Of a DNA stretch of 64,000 nt, positions 1 to 8,558 are shown one piece after another (positions within the stretch are counted from its first letter, which is position 1; each line of letters starts with the position of its first letter). The DNA lies in the NCBI GenBank assembly GCA_022821275.1, contig JAJEDY010000059.1, positions 142,450 to 206,449 on the forward strand, in the 5' to 3' direction. This DNA comes from Candidatus Latescibacterota bacterium (lineage in GTDB: Bacteria; Latescibacterota; UBA2968). A program made the translations under genes and the position numbers. The notes under the pieces were generated by a model that ran no database searches, was not told where the DNA came from, and saw only the letters and a program-made list of their open reading frames with translations.

Positions 1-2
1 CC

Positions 3-398
3 TACTACATACGGCTTCGCCAGAACGATGGAGAGTTTGCCTGGAGTACACCGATCTGGGCAAAGGCGGCAGACGGAGAATCTCAACCCGCATCGGACTT
101 GCCGTGGTGGAATGAACATGAGATACCCGTTCAGGTGAGTTCCGGCGGCGCCGAAAACCATACAGATGATTTGCTGCGTTACCTGGAAGTGGAAGAGGAT
201 CCGGACCTGTTGTCGGAACTCACGCCTGCAGGGATGCTGGATGAAGTGACGGGCCGATCTGCCCTTTTTTATGCATACCTGGAACCTCAACACGAACCCG
301 TGAGTATTCGCTGGTATTACGAGTTTTCCATACCCCGAATCCATCTGGATTGGGGCTGGCAGGATTTTGGCGCAAAATCTGGCAGAGGAAAAGATTAA
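3..398 (+). CDS. C-terminal end of DUF3604-like protein (5' truncated)
   Basis: The reading frame is open to the left edge of the window, so only the last 131 codons are visible. The first residues (YYIRLRQNDGEFAWSTPIW) match the conserved C-terminal pattern of DUF3604 proteins, in which a YYxRxxQxDGxxAWSSPIW strand closes the domain. The family is poorly characterised and related to PHP-type metal-dependent hydrolases. After this motif there is a longer, acidic, Trp-rich tail than I expect for the family. The next gene starts about 28 bases downstream on the same strand. The N-terminal catalytic part lies outside the window, so the assignment rests on one motif. Confidence 0.6.
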   Translation, partial: YYIRLRQNDGEFAWSTPIWAKAADGESQPASDLPWWNEHEIPVQVSSGGAENHTDDLLRYLEVEEDPDLLSELTPAGMLDEVTGRSALFYAYLEPQHEPVSIRWYYEFSIPRIHLDWGWQDFGAKSGRGKD

Positions 399-426
399 CG
401 CAATACGAACAACGGGGATAGAATCA

Positions 427-1227
427 ATGTCCGATCTGGATCCGATTCGCGTGCATTATGTTCGGGAATTCACCCGGTTGAGCCTTTGGTACGCGAACAA
501 ACGGCTACAGGAAAACTCTGGAGACCTCGAAGATACCGTTAACGTGCGAGTCAATCTGTACCGGAACACCTCACTCTACGACGGCAACCACCATCCGGCA
601 GCCGGAGACGAAGATCCCGAATGGAACGTCATTGTAGAAAAGTTGGGAAAAATCTTCGACACGTATGGAAATGAGAGTGAATCCGTGGAGACCAGGGGAC
701 TTGCGATCCTCTGGCCACTTATGGAAGCGCGCATTCGCAAGTTGGGTAATGAACAGCCCGGACCTGGTGATCGTTCACACGAATGCTGGAATTACGACTA
801 CAAACACGAGGACGCGTTGAGCCTTCATATTGCCAATGTCTATCAGCCAAAATCCCCCCTCAGCGATATGCATGTGCCGTTTGCGGCATCGCTAATCAGG
901 CTGCTCAGAGATTCGCAAGTACGCCGACCGGAAGTAAAAGTGGTTCAATGCGGCAGCTGGTTGAATTCGGCGCCCCGGTTTCAAATGCTGTTTCCCGAAG
1001 CCTGGATTCAGAGCGCTGAAAGAAGGACAGAGATGCGATACACGATGGGACGCTGGGGCCAATTCACGGACCGGCGGGGTGATTTTCACGAAAAGAACGG
1101 GGCATTTTTCCGGCGTACCGGCGAGATGCCCTATCCCAGCACTTTGTGCAGGTGTAAGATCGATATGGTTCTCGACCATCTTCACGAGACCTTCCCCGAA
1201 GCTGTGGCATATAACGATCAACTGTGA
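427..1227 (+). CDS. Hypothetical protein, 266 aa, family not recognised
   Basis: I do not recognise this family. The ATG at 427 is chosen because a GGGGAT purine run lies about 7 bases upstream; an in-frame ATG at 367 would overlap the preceding gene. The product is soluble, without a signal peptide or membrane segment, and rich in Arg, Trp, His and Glu. The C-terminal half is densest in possible functional residues: VVQCGSWLNS, RWGQFTDRRGDFH and a CRCK pair. The sulfatase follows within about 50 bases, suggesting co-transcription with the DUF3604-like and sulfatase genes and a role in the same degradative process. That link rests on gene order only. Confidence 0.6.
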   Translation: MSDLDPIRVHYVREFTRLSLWYANKRLQENSGDLEDTVNVRVNLYRNTSLYDGNHHPAAGDEDPEWNVIVEKLGKIFDTYGNESESVETRGLAILWPLMEARIRKLGNEQPGPGDRSHECWNYDYKHEDALSLHIANVYQPKSPLSDMHVPFAASLIRLLRDSQVRRPEVKVVQCGSWLNSAPRFQMLFPEAWIQSAERRTEMRYTMGRWGQFTDRRGDFHEKNGAFFRRTGEMPYPSTLCRCKIDMVLDHLHETFPEAVAYNDQL

Positions 1228-1276
1228 TATGTTCCAACGGCTTAAGATGCTGCCAACGCGCACCGAGGTGACTTCG

Positions 1277-2737
1277 ATGAATGTTGTTTATATCATGACC
1301 GATCGGCACAACCCCGAGTTTTCCGGTTGTTACGGTAATTCTATTACCCGTACGCCTCACATCGATGCGCTCGCCAGGCGAGGAAAGAGATTCGACAGTG
1401 CCTATTGCCCGAGTCCTCTGTGCGCGCCTTCGCGGGGAGCGATGATGGCGGGCCGGTATGTTCACGAGATCTCCGCCTGGGACAATGCGTTTCCCTATTC
1501 AGGAGTGCCCAGAGGCTGGGGGCATTACTTTGCGGAAAATGGCGTCCTGCTTACGACCATTGGCAAGCTCGATTACAAACCGGGCAGTGATGCTGGCGTG
1601 GAAGACAGTCGCCTGGCCAGGACACGGGAGAGTCTGGACATACACACGCTGTTCGAAGAGGGCCGTGTGCAACCCCGGTACCATCACCTGCATCGATTGC
1701 GGGAAGCGGGTCCTGCAAGTGGGAGCGGGGAACACCAGCACGACGCGCAGGTCGCAGAAGAAGCGGTACAGTGGCTGATGAATGAACGCCCACAAGATCG
1801 TCCCTGGGTCCTGATCGTGAATATCAAACAGCCCCATCCCGGATGGAATCCACCGCAGGAGCTATGGGATTACTACGATCCGCTGGTGCGAATCGAAGAC
1901 CTGGACGAGCGCTATTCGGAACCCGTTTCTCGACTGCACCCCTTCCACCGGGATTTTGTTCGTTACACGTGCAGCGATCTTTGCACACCCGAGGAGTTGC
2001 GCCGTGGTCTGGTAGGCTACCACGGCATCTGTGAGATGGCAGATCGCAACGTGGGGCGCGTGCTCAAAGCCATAGACACCGAGAATCTCTGGGATTCGAC
2101 GCTGGTCGCCTATGCTTCGGATCACGGTGGCAGCATGGGGGCACATCACAATTCCGGAATGGGATCGATGTATGAGGATTCAATTCGCGTACCCATGATC
2201 GTGGCTGGACCCGGCATAGCGTCAGGCGGGTCCGAGCCTGCACCTGTTTCACATTTCGATCTTTTCCAGACATTCTCGGAAGCCCTGGAACTGCCTTCGC
2301 CAATACACATGCGGGGGACATCCTTGCTGGGATCCCTGAGGGGCGAGCCGGGTGCGGCGCTTCCCGAATTCGCCATCAGTGAATTCCATGGGCCGGGCCT
2401 TCCAGGAAGCGCTTTTGCTCTTCGATCGGGTTCAGATAAATATGTGGCGTGCGTTGGGGAACGACCGATGTTGTTTGACCTTGCAGAGGATCCTTTGGAG
2501 ATGCAAGATCTTGCGGCGCGTCCCGATGCGTCTCAGAAACTGGCTCGGCTTCGGCGAATTCTATACCAGGTCTGCTGCCCGGAAGCGATTGATCAGAGGG
2601 CAAAGGCGGATCAGCAGGCGCTTCGCGAAGAACTGGCTAAAAGTGGCAGGCTTGTGAAGGAGTTGTGGAAACGAGGCTACGAACGAAATCCGGAACGCAT
2701 GATTCCACGGCCGGAATTTGTCGTGCAAAAACCGTGA
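1277..2737 (+). CDS. Sulfatase (alkaline-phosphatase superfamily)
   Basis: A type I sulfatase of 486 aa that hydrolyses sulfate esters, probably of a sulfated polysaccharide or lipid. The formylglycine site is intact: Cys49 in CAPSR (49-53), followed by MMAGRY, which resembles the family LTGRY box. The N-terminal metal strand MNVVYIMTDRHN supplies Asp9, and the later YASDHGGSMG supplies the second metal-binding Asp-His pair. The frame is open further upstream, but the ATG at 1277 has GAGGTG 7 bases before it and directly begins the conserved core, so it is preferred over the ATG at 1229. No signal peptide is visible. No sulfatase-maturing enzyme is present in the window. The substrate cannot be told from sequence. 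Confidence 0.92.
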   Translation: MNVVYIMTDRHNPEFSGCYGNSITRTPHIDALARRGKRFDSAYCPSPLCAPSRGAMMAGRYVHEISAWDNAFPYSGVPRGWGHYFAENGVLLTTIGKLDYKPGSDAGVEDSRLARTRESLDIHTLFEEGRVQPRYHHLHRLREAGPASGSGEHQHDAQVAEEAVQWLMNERPQDRPWVLIVNIKQPHPGWNPPQELWDYYDPLVRIEDLDERYSEPVSRLHPFHRDFVRYTCSDLCTPEELRRGLVGYHGICEMADRNVGRVLKAIDTENLWDSTLVAYASDHGGSMGAHHNSGMGSMYEDSIRVPMIVAGPGIASGGSEPAPVSHFDLFQTFSEALELPSPIHMRGTSLLGSLRGEPGAALPEFAISEFHGPGLPGSAFALRSGSDKYVACVGERPMLFDLAEDPLEMQDLAARPDASQKLARLRRILYQVCCPEAIDQRAKADQQALREELAKSGRLVKELWKRGYERNPERMIPRPEFVVQKP

Positions 2738-2764
2738 GATGGCCCTGAAAAGGACATGATAACC

Positions 2765-4075
2765 ATGAACCGAATCCTATTGAAACTAATGCTGCTCGCT
2801 TTACTTTTCCCCACCTCTTCGGTTTTGGCCGATGAATGGCCGCAGTGGCGGGGACCGCACCGGGACGGTGTTTGGAGCGAAACCGGGATATTGGAGACAT
2901 TTGACGGACCGGATATCCCGATTCGTTGGCGAGTGCCAATCGGCAGCGGCTATAGCGGCCCGAGCGTCGCTGACGGGCGCGTTTACGTTACTGACCGTCT
3001 CGCGAAACCGAAACAGGTCGAACGGGTTCACTGTTTCGACTGGGAAACAGGTGAATTGATTTGGTCCTTCACGTACGAGTGTGAATACCGTATTGACTAT
3101 ACCGCCGGGCCTCGAGCCAGTGTTATCATTCATGACGGACTCGCTTACGCCCTGGGAGCGATGGGGCATCTTCACTGTTTCGATGCCGCAACCGGCGCGT
3201 TGCAGTGGAAAAAAGACCTCAACACCGAATACAATATTAAGATGCCAACCTGGGGGATTGCGAGCGCGCCGATTGTCGAGGGTTCACACCTCATCGTCCA
3301 AATCGGCGGCACGCCCGGAGCGTGCATCGTCGCTTTCGACCGCGAAACCGGAGCCGAAAAATGGAAAGCCCTTGAAGACAACGCATCTTACTCAGCGCCA
3401 ATTGTGATTACACAGGGTGACGAGCGGGTGCTCGTCTGTTGGACAGGTGAACATATCGCTGGGCTCAACCCGCAGACAGGCAACACGCATTGGCGCCATC
3501 CGTTTCCACCGACGCGTATGGAGATCGGGATCGCAAGTCCCGTTTTTTATCAAAATGAGTTGTTTATCACTGATTTCTTTGAAGGCTCGCTGCTGCTGAA
3601 ACTGAATCCAGATAAGCCGATGATGCAATTCGGTTGGCACCGTAAGGGAAGAAATGAGCGGAACACAGACGCGCTCCATTCCACGATGTCAACCCCGATC
3701 CGACTCGGCGATTACATTTACGGTGTGGATAGCTATGGGGAACTCCGCTGTCTCGACGCCCGCAACGGCGATCGGATTTGGGAAGACCTCACCGCAGTTC
3801 CGAAAGCGCGCTGGAGCAACATCCATTTTATCAAAAATGGCGATAAGGTCTGGATGTTCAATGAGCGCGGCGAACTCCTGATTACAACGCTTTCGCCCGA
3901 CGGGCTGAATATCATCAGTCGCGCGAAACTGATCGAACCGACGCGCGACCAGTTGAACCGCAGAGGTGGTGTCACGTGGGCGCATCCCGCGTTTGCCTAT
4001 AAACACGTATTCGCCCGAAATGATAAAGAACTGGTTTGTGCCAGTTTGGCGAAAAGCGAAAACAGGAATGATTAA
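2765..4075 (+). CDS. Exported PQQ-type beta-propeller protein
   Basis: A 436-aa secreted propeller. Residues 1 to about 22 form a Sec signal peptide (hydrophobic LLLKLMLLALLF core, SVLA then DEW at the likely cleavage point). The mature start DEWPQWRGP is the usual opening of PQQ-like propeller proteins. Repeated blades follow with the pattern hCFDxxTGxxxW (for example CFDAATGALQWKK and CLDARNGDRIWED). No heme motif or dehydrogenase cysteine pair is seen, so this is probably a periplasmic binding or scaffold protein rather than a quinoprotein dehydrogenase. ATG 2765 is chosen over 2756 because the AAGGA box at 2750-2754 is 10 bases away from 2765 and only 1 from 2756. Confidence 0.85.
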   Translation: MNRILLKLMLLALLFPTSSVLADEWPQWRGPHRDGVWSETGILETFDGPDIPIRWRVPIGSGYSGPSVADGRVYVTDRLAKPKQVERVHCFDWETGELIWSFTYECEYRIDYTAGPRASVIIHDGLAYALGAMGHLHCFDAATGALQWKKDLNTEYNIKMPTWGIASAPIVEGSHLIVQIGGTPGACIVAFDRETGAEKWKALEDNASYSAPIVITQGDERVLVCWTGEHIAGLNPQTGNTHWRHPFPPTRMEIGIASPVFYQNELFITDFFEGSLLLKLNPDKPMMQFGWHRKGRNERNTDALHSTMSTPIRLGDYIYGVDSYGELRCLDARNGDRIWEDLTAVPKARWSNIHFIKNGDKVWMFNERGELLITTLSPDGLNIISRAKLIEPTRDQLNRRGGVTWAHPAFAYKHVFARNDKELVCASLAKSENRND

Positions 4076-4101
4076 AGGCAGCACTGCCGTGACCGATTTG
4101 T

Positions 4102-4130
4102 TTGCTAATTGACAAAAACTGTGATACATT
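4102..4130 (+). promoter_or_regulatory. Predicted promoter of the 4.2-13.4 kb operon
   Basis: TTGCTA (4102-4107), a 17-base spacer and TACATT (4125-4130), preceded by a TG-n extended -10. It lies in the only clear gap before the long plus-strand operon, about 55 bases upstream of the first gene. Each hexamer matches consensus at 4 of 6 positions. Confidence 0.45.
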
Positions 4131-4183
4131 CGCACTACAGTTTCTACAACCCTTAAAACAACGACAACATAGCGAGGTAAAAA

Positions 4184-5221
4184 ATGGCAGATAAAATTCG
4201 CATTGGCATTATTGGTGCGGGTGGTATTTTTCGGAGCCGGCATTTTCCGGGACTGGCAAAAATTGACGATGCCGAAGTCGTGGCAATATGCAACCGCAGC
4301 ACAGAAAGCGGAGAAAAGGTCATAGCCGAACAGGGCCTATCAGCCGAAGCCATGACAGACCCACAGGCATTGTTGCACCGGGACGATATCGACGCGGTAA
4401 TGATCGGCACCTGGCCGTACAAGCACTGCGAATTTGTCCTCGCATCCTTAGACGCTGGCAAACACACATTTGTACAGGCCCGCATGGCGATGAACTTGCG
4501 AGAAGCCCGATTGATGTATGCCAGAAGTCGAGAATCCAGTCTCGTGACCCAAATTTGTCCAGCACCCCCGTGGAAAGGTGGGCGTTTCTTGAGGCGGCTC
4601 ATAGATGAAGGGTATTTGGGCGATCTCTTCCACGTATATGTCCGCGATCTGGGCGGGCGCTATTGGGATACCGAAGAGCCTTTGCACTGGCGACAAATGG
4701 GCCGATATTCGGGTCTGAATATCCTGGGAATGGGCATTACCGTCGAGCGCGTGGCACGCCTATTTGGCTATATGTCAACCATAACGGCTGAAACTGAAAT
4801 TTTTACCAGAGAGCGACCACTACCCGATGGGGCAGGCACCGGACCGGTTGAAACACCTGATATGGCGCATGTCATAGGCAAAATGGAAAATGGCGCGCGT
4901 GCGGCATTTCTGTTTTCGGGTGTCGCGCAATTTGGCGGAAAATCCGTCGTTGAAGCTTATGGCAGCAAAGGCACATTGATCTACGACATGGGAACGCAAA
5001 TCCTCGGCGCAAAAACGGGTGACCGACGTCCACAACAAATTCCCATTCCCGAAGACGAAGCCGCCGAATGGACTGTCGAAGCCGATTTTATCAATGCCAT
5101 CAAGGGCGGACCTCAGGGCGATACCAGCTTTTACGAAGGCATGAAATATATGGAATTTACCGAAGCGGTTCACCGCTCGGCAGAGCGAGGCGGAACCGTT
5201 CGGTTGCCTCTGGTAGATTAG
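4184..5221 (+). CDS. Gfo/Idh/MocA family protein lacking the EKP motif
   Basis: 345 aa. The N-terminal Rossmann fold is clear (IRIGIIGAGGIF, residues 5-16), followed by the C-terminal alpha/beta sheet domain of Gfo/Idh/MocA oxidoreductases, which usually oxidise or epimerise sugars and cyclitols with NAD(P). The catalytic EKP motif expected around residues 98-100 is replaced by QAR (context FVQARMAMNLREA), so the usual active-site lysine is absent. It may be an altered-function or non-catalytic member. GAGG precedes the start by about 8 bases. It is the first gene after the 4.1 kb promoter and is followed closely by a HAD phosphatase, suggesting sugar metabolism. The substrate is unknown. Confidence 0.85.
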   Translation: MADKIRIGIIGAGGIFRSRHFPGLAKIDDAEVVAICNRSTESGEKVIAEQGLSAEAMTDPQALLHRDDIDAVMIGTWPYKHCEFVLASLDAGKHTFVQARMAMNLREARLMYARSRESSLVTQICPAPPWKGGRFLRRLIDEGYLGDLFHVYVRDLGGRYWDTEEPLHWRQMGRYSGLNILGMGITVERVARLFGYMSTITAETEIFTRERPLPDGAGTGPVETPDMAHVIGKMENGARAAFLFSGVAQFGGKSVVEAYGSKGTLIYDMGTQILGAKTGDRRPQQIPIPEDEAAEWTVEADFINAIKGGPQGDTSFYEGMKYMEFTEAVHRSAERGGTVRLPLVD

Positions 5222-5231
5222 AGGAGATGCA

Positions 5232-6095
5232 GTGATCAGACTTGTGGCATTTGACCTGGATGGAACGATCTTAAATCACAACAACACCCCATCGGATGCT
5301 TCGATGGCGGCGATTTGCGAATTGTTGGATCGCGGCATAGCTGTAGCGTCCATGAGTGGGCGCAATTTCGAACGCAATCAAATTCCGTTTGTACGCAATC
5401 CCAGCGTGGCCGACGCACTCTACGCCGGATGCTATAATGGCGCAATGGTTTTTGCTCCAGAGAAGAAGGGCACACGCCAACTCATGCACGAACAGCGTTT
5501 GCCCGATGACATATTCTTATCGCTGATCCAATATGCCGATGATCGGCTCATGAATTTTGTATATTGCCGCTGCGACATGAATAGCGAGGGGCCTTGCGAA
5601 GTTTATATTACCGACCGCCTGACAAAAATGAGCCGCGCGGTAGCCACAATGACCAATATGATTTACGAAATTGATGCCAATCTCGCTCAGCGAATACGCG
5701 CAAAAAAACTGGCATCGCCCCCCAAAATCATGCTTTTGCCCAAACCCGGGCATGTCGATGAGACAGTTGATGAATTAAAAAATATATTTGGCGATCAAAT
5801 TTACATGGCCTGGGCCGTGGCGGGACGCATCGAAATCATGCACCCGGATGTGAACAAAGGCGCGGCACTCACAGCGATAGCCAACCATATTGGCAGCAGC
5901 CTCGATGAAGTAATGGCGGTAGGCGATGGCAATAATGATTTACCCATGTTGCGCGCAGCCGGAACTGGTATATTGATGCACAATGCAGATGCTGCAACCC
6001 ATCGCGCAGTGGCCGGGGAAAATATTTTACAAACCGACCACATTGAAAACGATGGATTTGCCAAAGCCGTGCGTCGATATGCGCTTGAGAGGTAG
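5232..6095 (+). CDS. Cof-type HAD phosphatase
   Basis: 287 aa, GTG start with GAGGAG 5 bases upstream. Motif I (FDLDGT, Asp8 and Asp10), the motif II serine (SMSGRN) and motif IV (GDGNNDLPML) identify a HAD superfamily IIB (Cof) hydrolase. These cytosolic Mg-dependent enzymes dephosphorylate sugar phosphates and similar metabolites. The large cap between motifs II and III is typical of the group. It sits 10 bases after the Gfo/Idh gene and 13 bases before the next gene, inside the same operon. Specificity cannot be predicted within this promiscuous family. Confidence 0.88.
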   Translation: MIRLVAFDLDGTILNHNNTPSDASMAAICELLDRGIAVASMSGRNFERNQIPFVRNPSVADALYAGCYNGAMVFAPEKKGTRQLMHEQRLPDDIFLSLIQYADDRLMNFVYCRCDMNSEGPCEVYITDRLTKMSRAVATMTNMIYEIDANLAQRIRAKKLASPPKIMLLPKPGHVDETVDELKNIFGDQIYMAWAVAGRIEIMHPDVNKGAALTAIANHIGSSLDEVMAVGDGNNDLPMLRAAGTGILMHNADAATHRAVAGENILQTDHIENDGFAKAVRRYALER

Positions 6096-6108
6096 AGGAA
6101 GGATTCTC

Positions 6109-6738
6109 ATGGGACAGACATTAGATATAGGCCGGCGCATAGAATTGGTGCCTATGGATAACCATTTTCACGACATCACAATAGGGCTATATCGGCAAGA
6201 AAACGCACAAGGCACCACCTTTCGCGTTCACACATACAGCCAGATAGACGGGGCGCAAGCGCGTATAGACTCCGTAAACCACGCGATGCGAGTCCTGGGA
6301 GGCATGGAAGACACAGGCGAGGGATTGCTTCGCTTTCCGTGTGGCGCCACACATCTGCTCTCTGTGAAACGACTATTCATAGAAGCGTGCAAACTCGGCA
6401 TGAATGACGATGTATCTATGCGACCGTTGACCATCCTGGACAAAAAATCGGGATTGCACATTTCCGCAACGCCCCAATCTGATGGCGCATACAAAATCAC
6501 GGCTGACAGCGATGAAAAAGGCGCAGACCGGCGCATTCGATTGGTGGCCGGAGGGCTTGCAAAGCTGGGCGAATTGGAACAAGTGGGAGAAGACCAGGTG
6601 CGCTTTGATTGCGGTATGACACACGATCCTCTCATAGGCGTCCTCCTCGTGCGCGCCCCCAATGTACGCTCTGTCCTGCGAGAATTGGAACAGACCGCCA
6701 GCCGGGGCGTGCTCGCAGCCCCGAGCGCGCAGAATTAA
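6109..6738 (+). CDS. Unknown protein with duplicated RFxCGxTH motif
   Basis: 209 aa, family not recognised. The start at 6109 follows GAGGAAGGA. The protein is an internal duplication. RFPCGATH at residues 75-82 and RFDCGMTH at 165-172 lie in similar surroundings: an LGG/KLG helix and a GE(G/D) turn before, and a hydrophobic stretch with Lys/Arg after. The paired Cys and His residues could bind a metal or cofactor, but this is inference. It is soluble, with no signal peptide. It ends 13 bases before the MtaA-like methyltransferase and belongs to the corrinoid methyl-transfer operon, so a role in methyl-group capture, corrinoid handling or regulation is possible. Confidence 0.7.
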   Translation: MGQTLDIGRRIELVPMDNHFHDITIGLYRQENAQGTTFRVHTYSQIDGAQARIDSVNHAMRVLGGMEDTGEGLLRFPCGATHLLSVKRLFIEACKLGMNDDVSMRPLTILDKKSGLHISATPQSDGAYKITADSDEKGADRRIRLVAGGLAKLGELEQVGEDQVRFDCGMTHDPLIGVLLVRAPNVRSVLRELEQTASRGVLAAPSAQN

Positions 6739-6751
6739 GGAATGGAGCACT

Positions 6752-7804
6752 ATGCACGATAAAAAAATACAACCAATGAAACCGCGCGACCGCGTATTGG
6801 CCGCACTCAATCGGGCACCTGTAGATCGCACTCCAACCTGCAATCCAACTTCGGTTGCAACCGTGGAATTGATGGATCTCGTAGATGCCCCATTTCCGCA
6901 GGCGAATCGCGAGCCAGAACTCATGGCGCGGCTGGCTGCAACGGGTTATACCGAACTGGGTTTTGACACGATTATGCCCGTATTTACAATTATTCAAGAA
7001 TCGTCCGCACTGGGATGCAAAATTCAGTGGGAACAAAAAGACAACTGGCCCACAGTAAAAATGAAAGAACCGATCTGGCACAAGGCAGATAATATTGAAA
7101 TCCCGTCTAACTTATTGACCCATCCCGATACAAAATGCGTACTGGACGCGATTGGCATACTGCGAAAAGAATACGGCGACGAAGTGGCGATTATTGGCAA
7201 AACAATGGGGCCCTGGTCTCTGGCGTATCACTGTTTTGGCGTAGAGGATTTTTTGCTCCTATCATTGGACGACCCGGATCACACGCGGCAAATTCTGGAC
7301 AAATTAAAAGAAGTAACCGTGGAATTTGGCGTGGCGCAAATCGAAGCGGGCGCCGATGCCTTGACCCTGCCCGACCACGCAACGGGAGATCTGGTCAGCG
7401 GCGATTATTACGACCGGTATTTGCGCGAATTGCACATCGAATTTGCCGACCGCATACCCATTCCGCTAATTTTGCATATATGCGGGCGTACCGTTGATCG
7501 GATGGAATACATCGCGCAAACGGGCATGGCGGCATTTCACTACGACTCCAAAAACAACCCGGATGAGTCAATCGATATTGTAAAAGAGCGGATCGCCCTG
7601 GTGGGCAATATCAACAACCCGGAAACGCTATTCTCAAAAGAGCCGGAAACCGTAAGAGAAGAAGTGTACAAAAACCTGGACGCCGGTGTGAATCTCATCG
7701 GACCTGAATGTGCGATCCCCTTGCAGACATCCATCGAAAACTTGAAAGAAATCCCAAAAGCAGTCGTGGATTGGCATGCGGAGGCAGTGAGCGTTCATGG
7801 CTGA
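6752..7804 (+). CDS. URO-D family, MtaA-like corrinoid methyltransferase
   Basis: 350 aa of the uroporphyrinogen decarboxylase superfamily. The zinc site of the methylcobamide methyltransferases MtaA/MtbA/CmuA is present: His242-x-Cys244 in LHICGRT and Cys320 in GPECAIP. This argues against heme-pathway HemE, which lacks this triad. Such enzymes move a methyl group between a corrinoid protein and a thiol or other acceptor or donor. ATG 6752 is preferred over the upstream in-frame 6662 because the latter lies deep inside the previous gene. Its end overlaps the corrinoid protein gene by 8 bases, so the two are translationally coupled. The methyl donor is not predictable. Confidence 0.88.
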   Translation: MHDKKIQPMKPRDRVLAALNRAPVDRTPTCNPTSVATVELMDLVDAPFPQANREPELMARLAATGYTELGFDTIMPVFTIIQESSALGCKIQWEQKDNWPTVKMKEPIWHKADNIEIPSNLLTHPDTKCVLDAIGILRKEYGDEVAIIGKTMGPWSLAYHCFGVEDFLLLSLDDPDHTRQILDKLKEVTVEFGVAQIEAGADALTLPDHATGDLVSGDYYDRYLRELHIEFADRIPIPLILHICGRTVDRMEYIAQTGMAAFHYDSKNNPDESIDIVKERIALVGNINNPETLFSKEPETVREEVYKNLDAGVNLIGPECAIPLQTSIENLKEIPKAVVDWHAEAVSVHG

Positions 7805-8558
7805 ATTATCCGATATTCAAAATGATTTTATCAAAGAGGAAATAGAAGAATTTTTAGAACGCCCCGATGAGATCCAGCGCAATATCGACCTGTTCGCAAA
7901 CGCAAGTCCCGAGATGCAGGCAATTGCCGCCGCATTGATCGATGGCGCGCATCACGATGTCGATCAATTGACGCATGAAGCCCTGGACGCAGGCGTGGGT
8001 GCGCTGGAAATTATGGACGATGGATTAATCGCAGGCATGGGCATTGTGGGGATTAAATTTCGAGAAAATTTCATTTTTGTACCCGAAGTCCTCGCGTGCG
8101 CCCGGGCAATGAAAGCGGGGATGGCGCATATTGAACCCATTTTGTCAGCCTCGGGCGTCGATCCGGTAGGCACGGTCATTATGGGCACGGTGAAAGGCGA
8201 TTTGCACGATATTGGCAAAAATTTGTGTATCATGATGTTGCGCGGTGCTGGATTTGTCGTCCACGACCTCGGTGTGGATACATCCGAAGACGAATTTATC
8301 GATGCCGTGGAAGAACACGAAGCCAATTTGCTGGGCATGTCGGCGCTTTTGACCACGACAATGCCGAATATGGGTAAGACAATTGAGGCATTTATCGACG
8401 AAGACTTGCGAGACGATGTGAAAATTATGGTGGGCGGTGCCCCTGTAACACAGGAATTTGCCGATGACATGGGTGCGGATGGATACGGTGAAAATGCCCT
8501 GGACTGCGTGGAACTGGCTGTACAATTGTTGAAGGAGTGGGAGGAAGAGAATGCGTAA
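7797..8558 (+). CDS. Methyltransferase corrinoid protein (B12-binding)
   Basis: 253 aa with the MtaC/MtbC/MetH-like layout: a helical cap domain (about residues 35-120, including VPEVLACARAMKAGM) and then a cobalamin-binding Rossmann domain. The base-off ligand motif is exact: DLHDIG at 135-140 with His137 as the lower cobalt ligand. The later GGAPV (213-217) and GADGYGENA (226-234) complete the B12 pocket. It shuttles a methyl group as methyl-Co(III). Compared with MtaC it has an extra acidic N-terminal segment of about 35 residues. It is flanked by and overlaps both the URO-D methyltransferase and the reactivase genes. Confidence 0.95.
   Translation: MAELSDIQNDFIKEEIEEFLERPDEIQRNIDLFANASPEMQAIAAALIDGAHHDVDQLTHEALDAGVGALEIMDDGLIAGMGIVGIKFRENFIFVPEVLACARAMKAGMAHIEPILSASGVDPVGTVIMGTVKGDLHDIGKNLCIMMLRGAGFVVHDLGVDTSEDEFIDAVEEHEANLLGMSALLTTTMPNMGKTIEAFIDEDLRDDVKIMVGGAPVTQEFADDMGADGYGENALDCVELAVQLLKEWEEENA

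Noticed and set aside
1079..1276. N-terminal extension of the sulfatase
   Set aside because: It overlaps the previous gene, lacks family similarity, and a better ribosome binding site supports 1277.
6752..7804. Heme-pathway uroporphyrinogen decarboxylase (hemE)
   Set aside because: The HxC...C zinc triad and corrinoid neighbours fit the MtaA/CmuA branch instead.
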